Positions 25,296-25,341 of a DNA stretch of 25,341 nucleotides are shown here, piece by piece. The stretch's first letter is position 1, and each line of letters starts with the position of its first letter. Source of the DNA: DATCSE01 sp036568605 (lineage in GTDB: Bacteria; Pseudomonadota; Gammaproteobacteria; Burkholderiales; Burkholderiaceae_C); NCBI GenBank assembly GCA_036568605.1, contig DATCSE010000010.1, positions 1 through 25,341 of the forward strand, in the 5' to 3' direction. The position numbers and the translations under genes are program-made. A model generated the notes under the pieces. That model saw only the letters and a program-made list of their open reading frames with translations. It was not told the origin of the DNA and ran no database searches.

Positions 25296-25341
25296 GATTC
25301 GGTCCTTGTGATTCGATGCGATCTGACGGTCAGGCTAGCGC

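Overview
The window is a high-GC segment (roughly two thirds G+C by eye) from a Gram-negative bacterium. An outer-membrane TonB receptor, a two-partner secretion system and a lipoprotein substrate-binding protein all point to a proteobacterium. Codon bias and gene style (tartrate genes of the ttu type, an FHA-like adhesin with MBG repeats) suggest Burkholderiales; that placement is inference. I see no tRNA, rRNA, transposase, integrase or CRISPR array. Nearly all genes lie on the minus strand; the only plus-strand gene is a LysR regulator.

Region 1 (1-5461) is a two-partner secretion locus. The TpsB outer-membrane transporter is followed after 7 bases by a very large TpsA adhesin of the filamentous haemagglutinin type, which runs off the left edge of the window. 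Its visible C-terminal part contains near-identical 83-residue MBG-type repeats.

Region 2 (5594-11529) is a tartrate-type hydroxyacid catabolic operon. It holds a 3-hydroxyisobutyrate/tartronate-semialdehyde-type dehydrogenase, a tartrate dehydrogenase, an aldehyde dehydrogenase and an ACS-family permease. A divergent LysR regulator faces it. A dyad-symmetric T-N11-A box sits about 65 bases upstream of the inferred start of transcription of the operon.

Region 3 (11561-23240) is the most interesting part. It contains a GMC flavin oxidoreductase, a LacI-type repressor, a TRZ/ATZ-type metal-dependent deaminase, a TonB-dependent receptor, a TIM-barrel sugar isomerase/epimerase-type enzyme and a complete CUT1 ABC sugar importer (ATPase, two permeases, lipoprotein binding protein). 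Three copies of one palindrome, TTGGCAATCGATTGCCAA or close variants, lie in front of the importer operon and the receptor operon, and I infer that the LacI protein binds them. Together these look like a regulon that carries a glycoside across both membranes and breaks it down by oxidation and then cleavage or isomerisation, with a deaminase for an amino-bearing part. The substrate is not known from the sequence.

Region 4 (23567-25295) holds a small periplasmic BON-domain protein and an MFS transporter of the oxalate/formate or monocarboxylate type.
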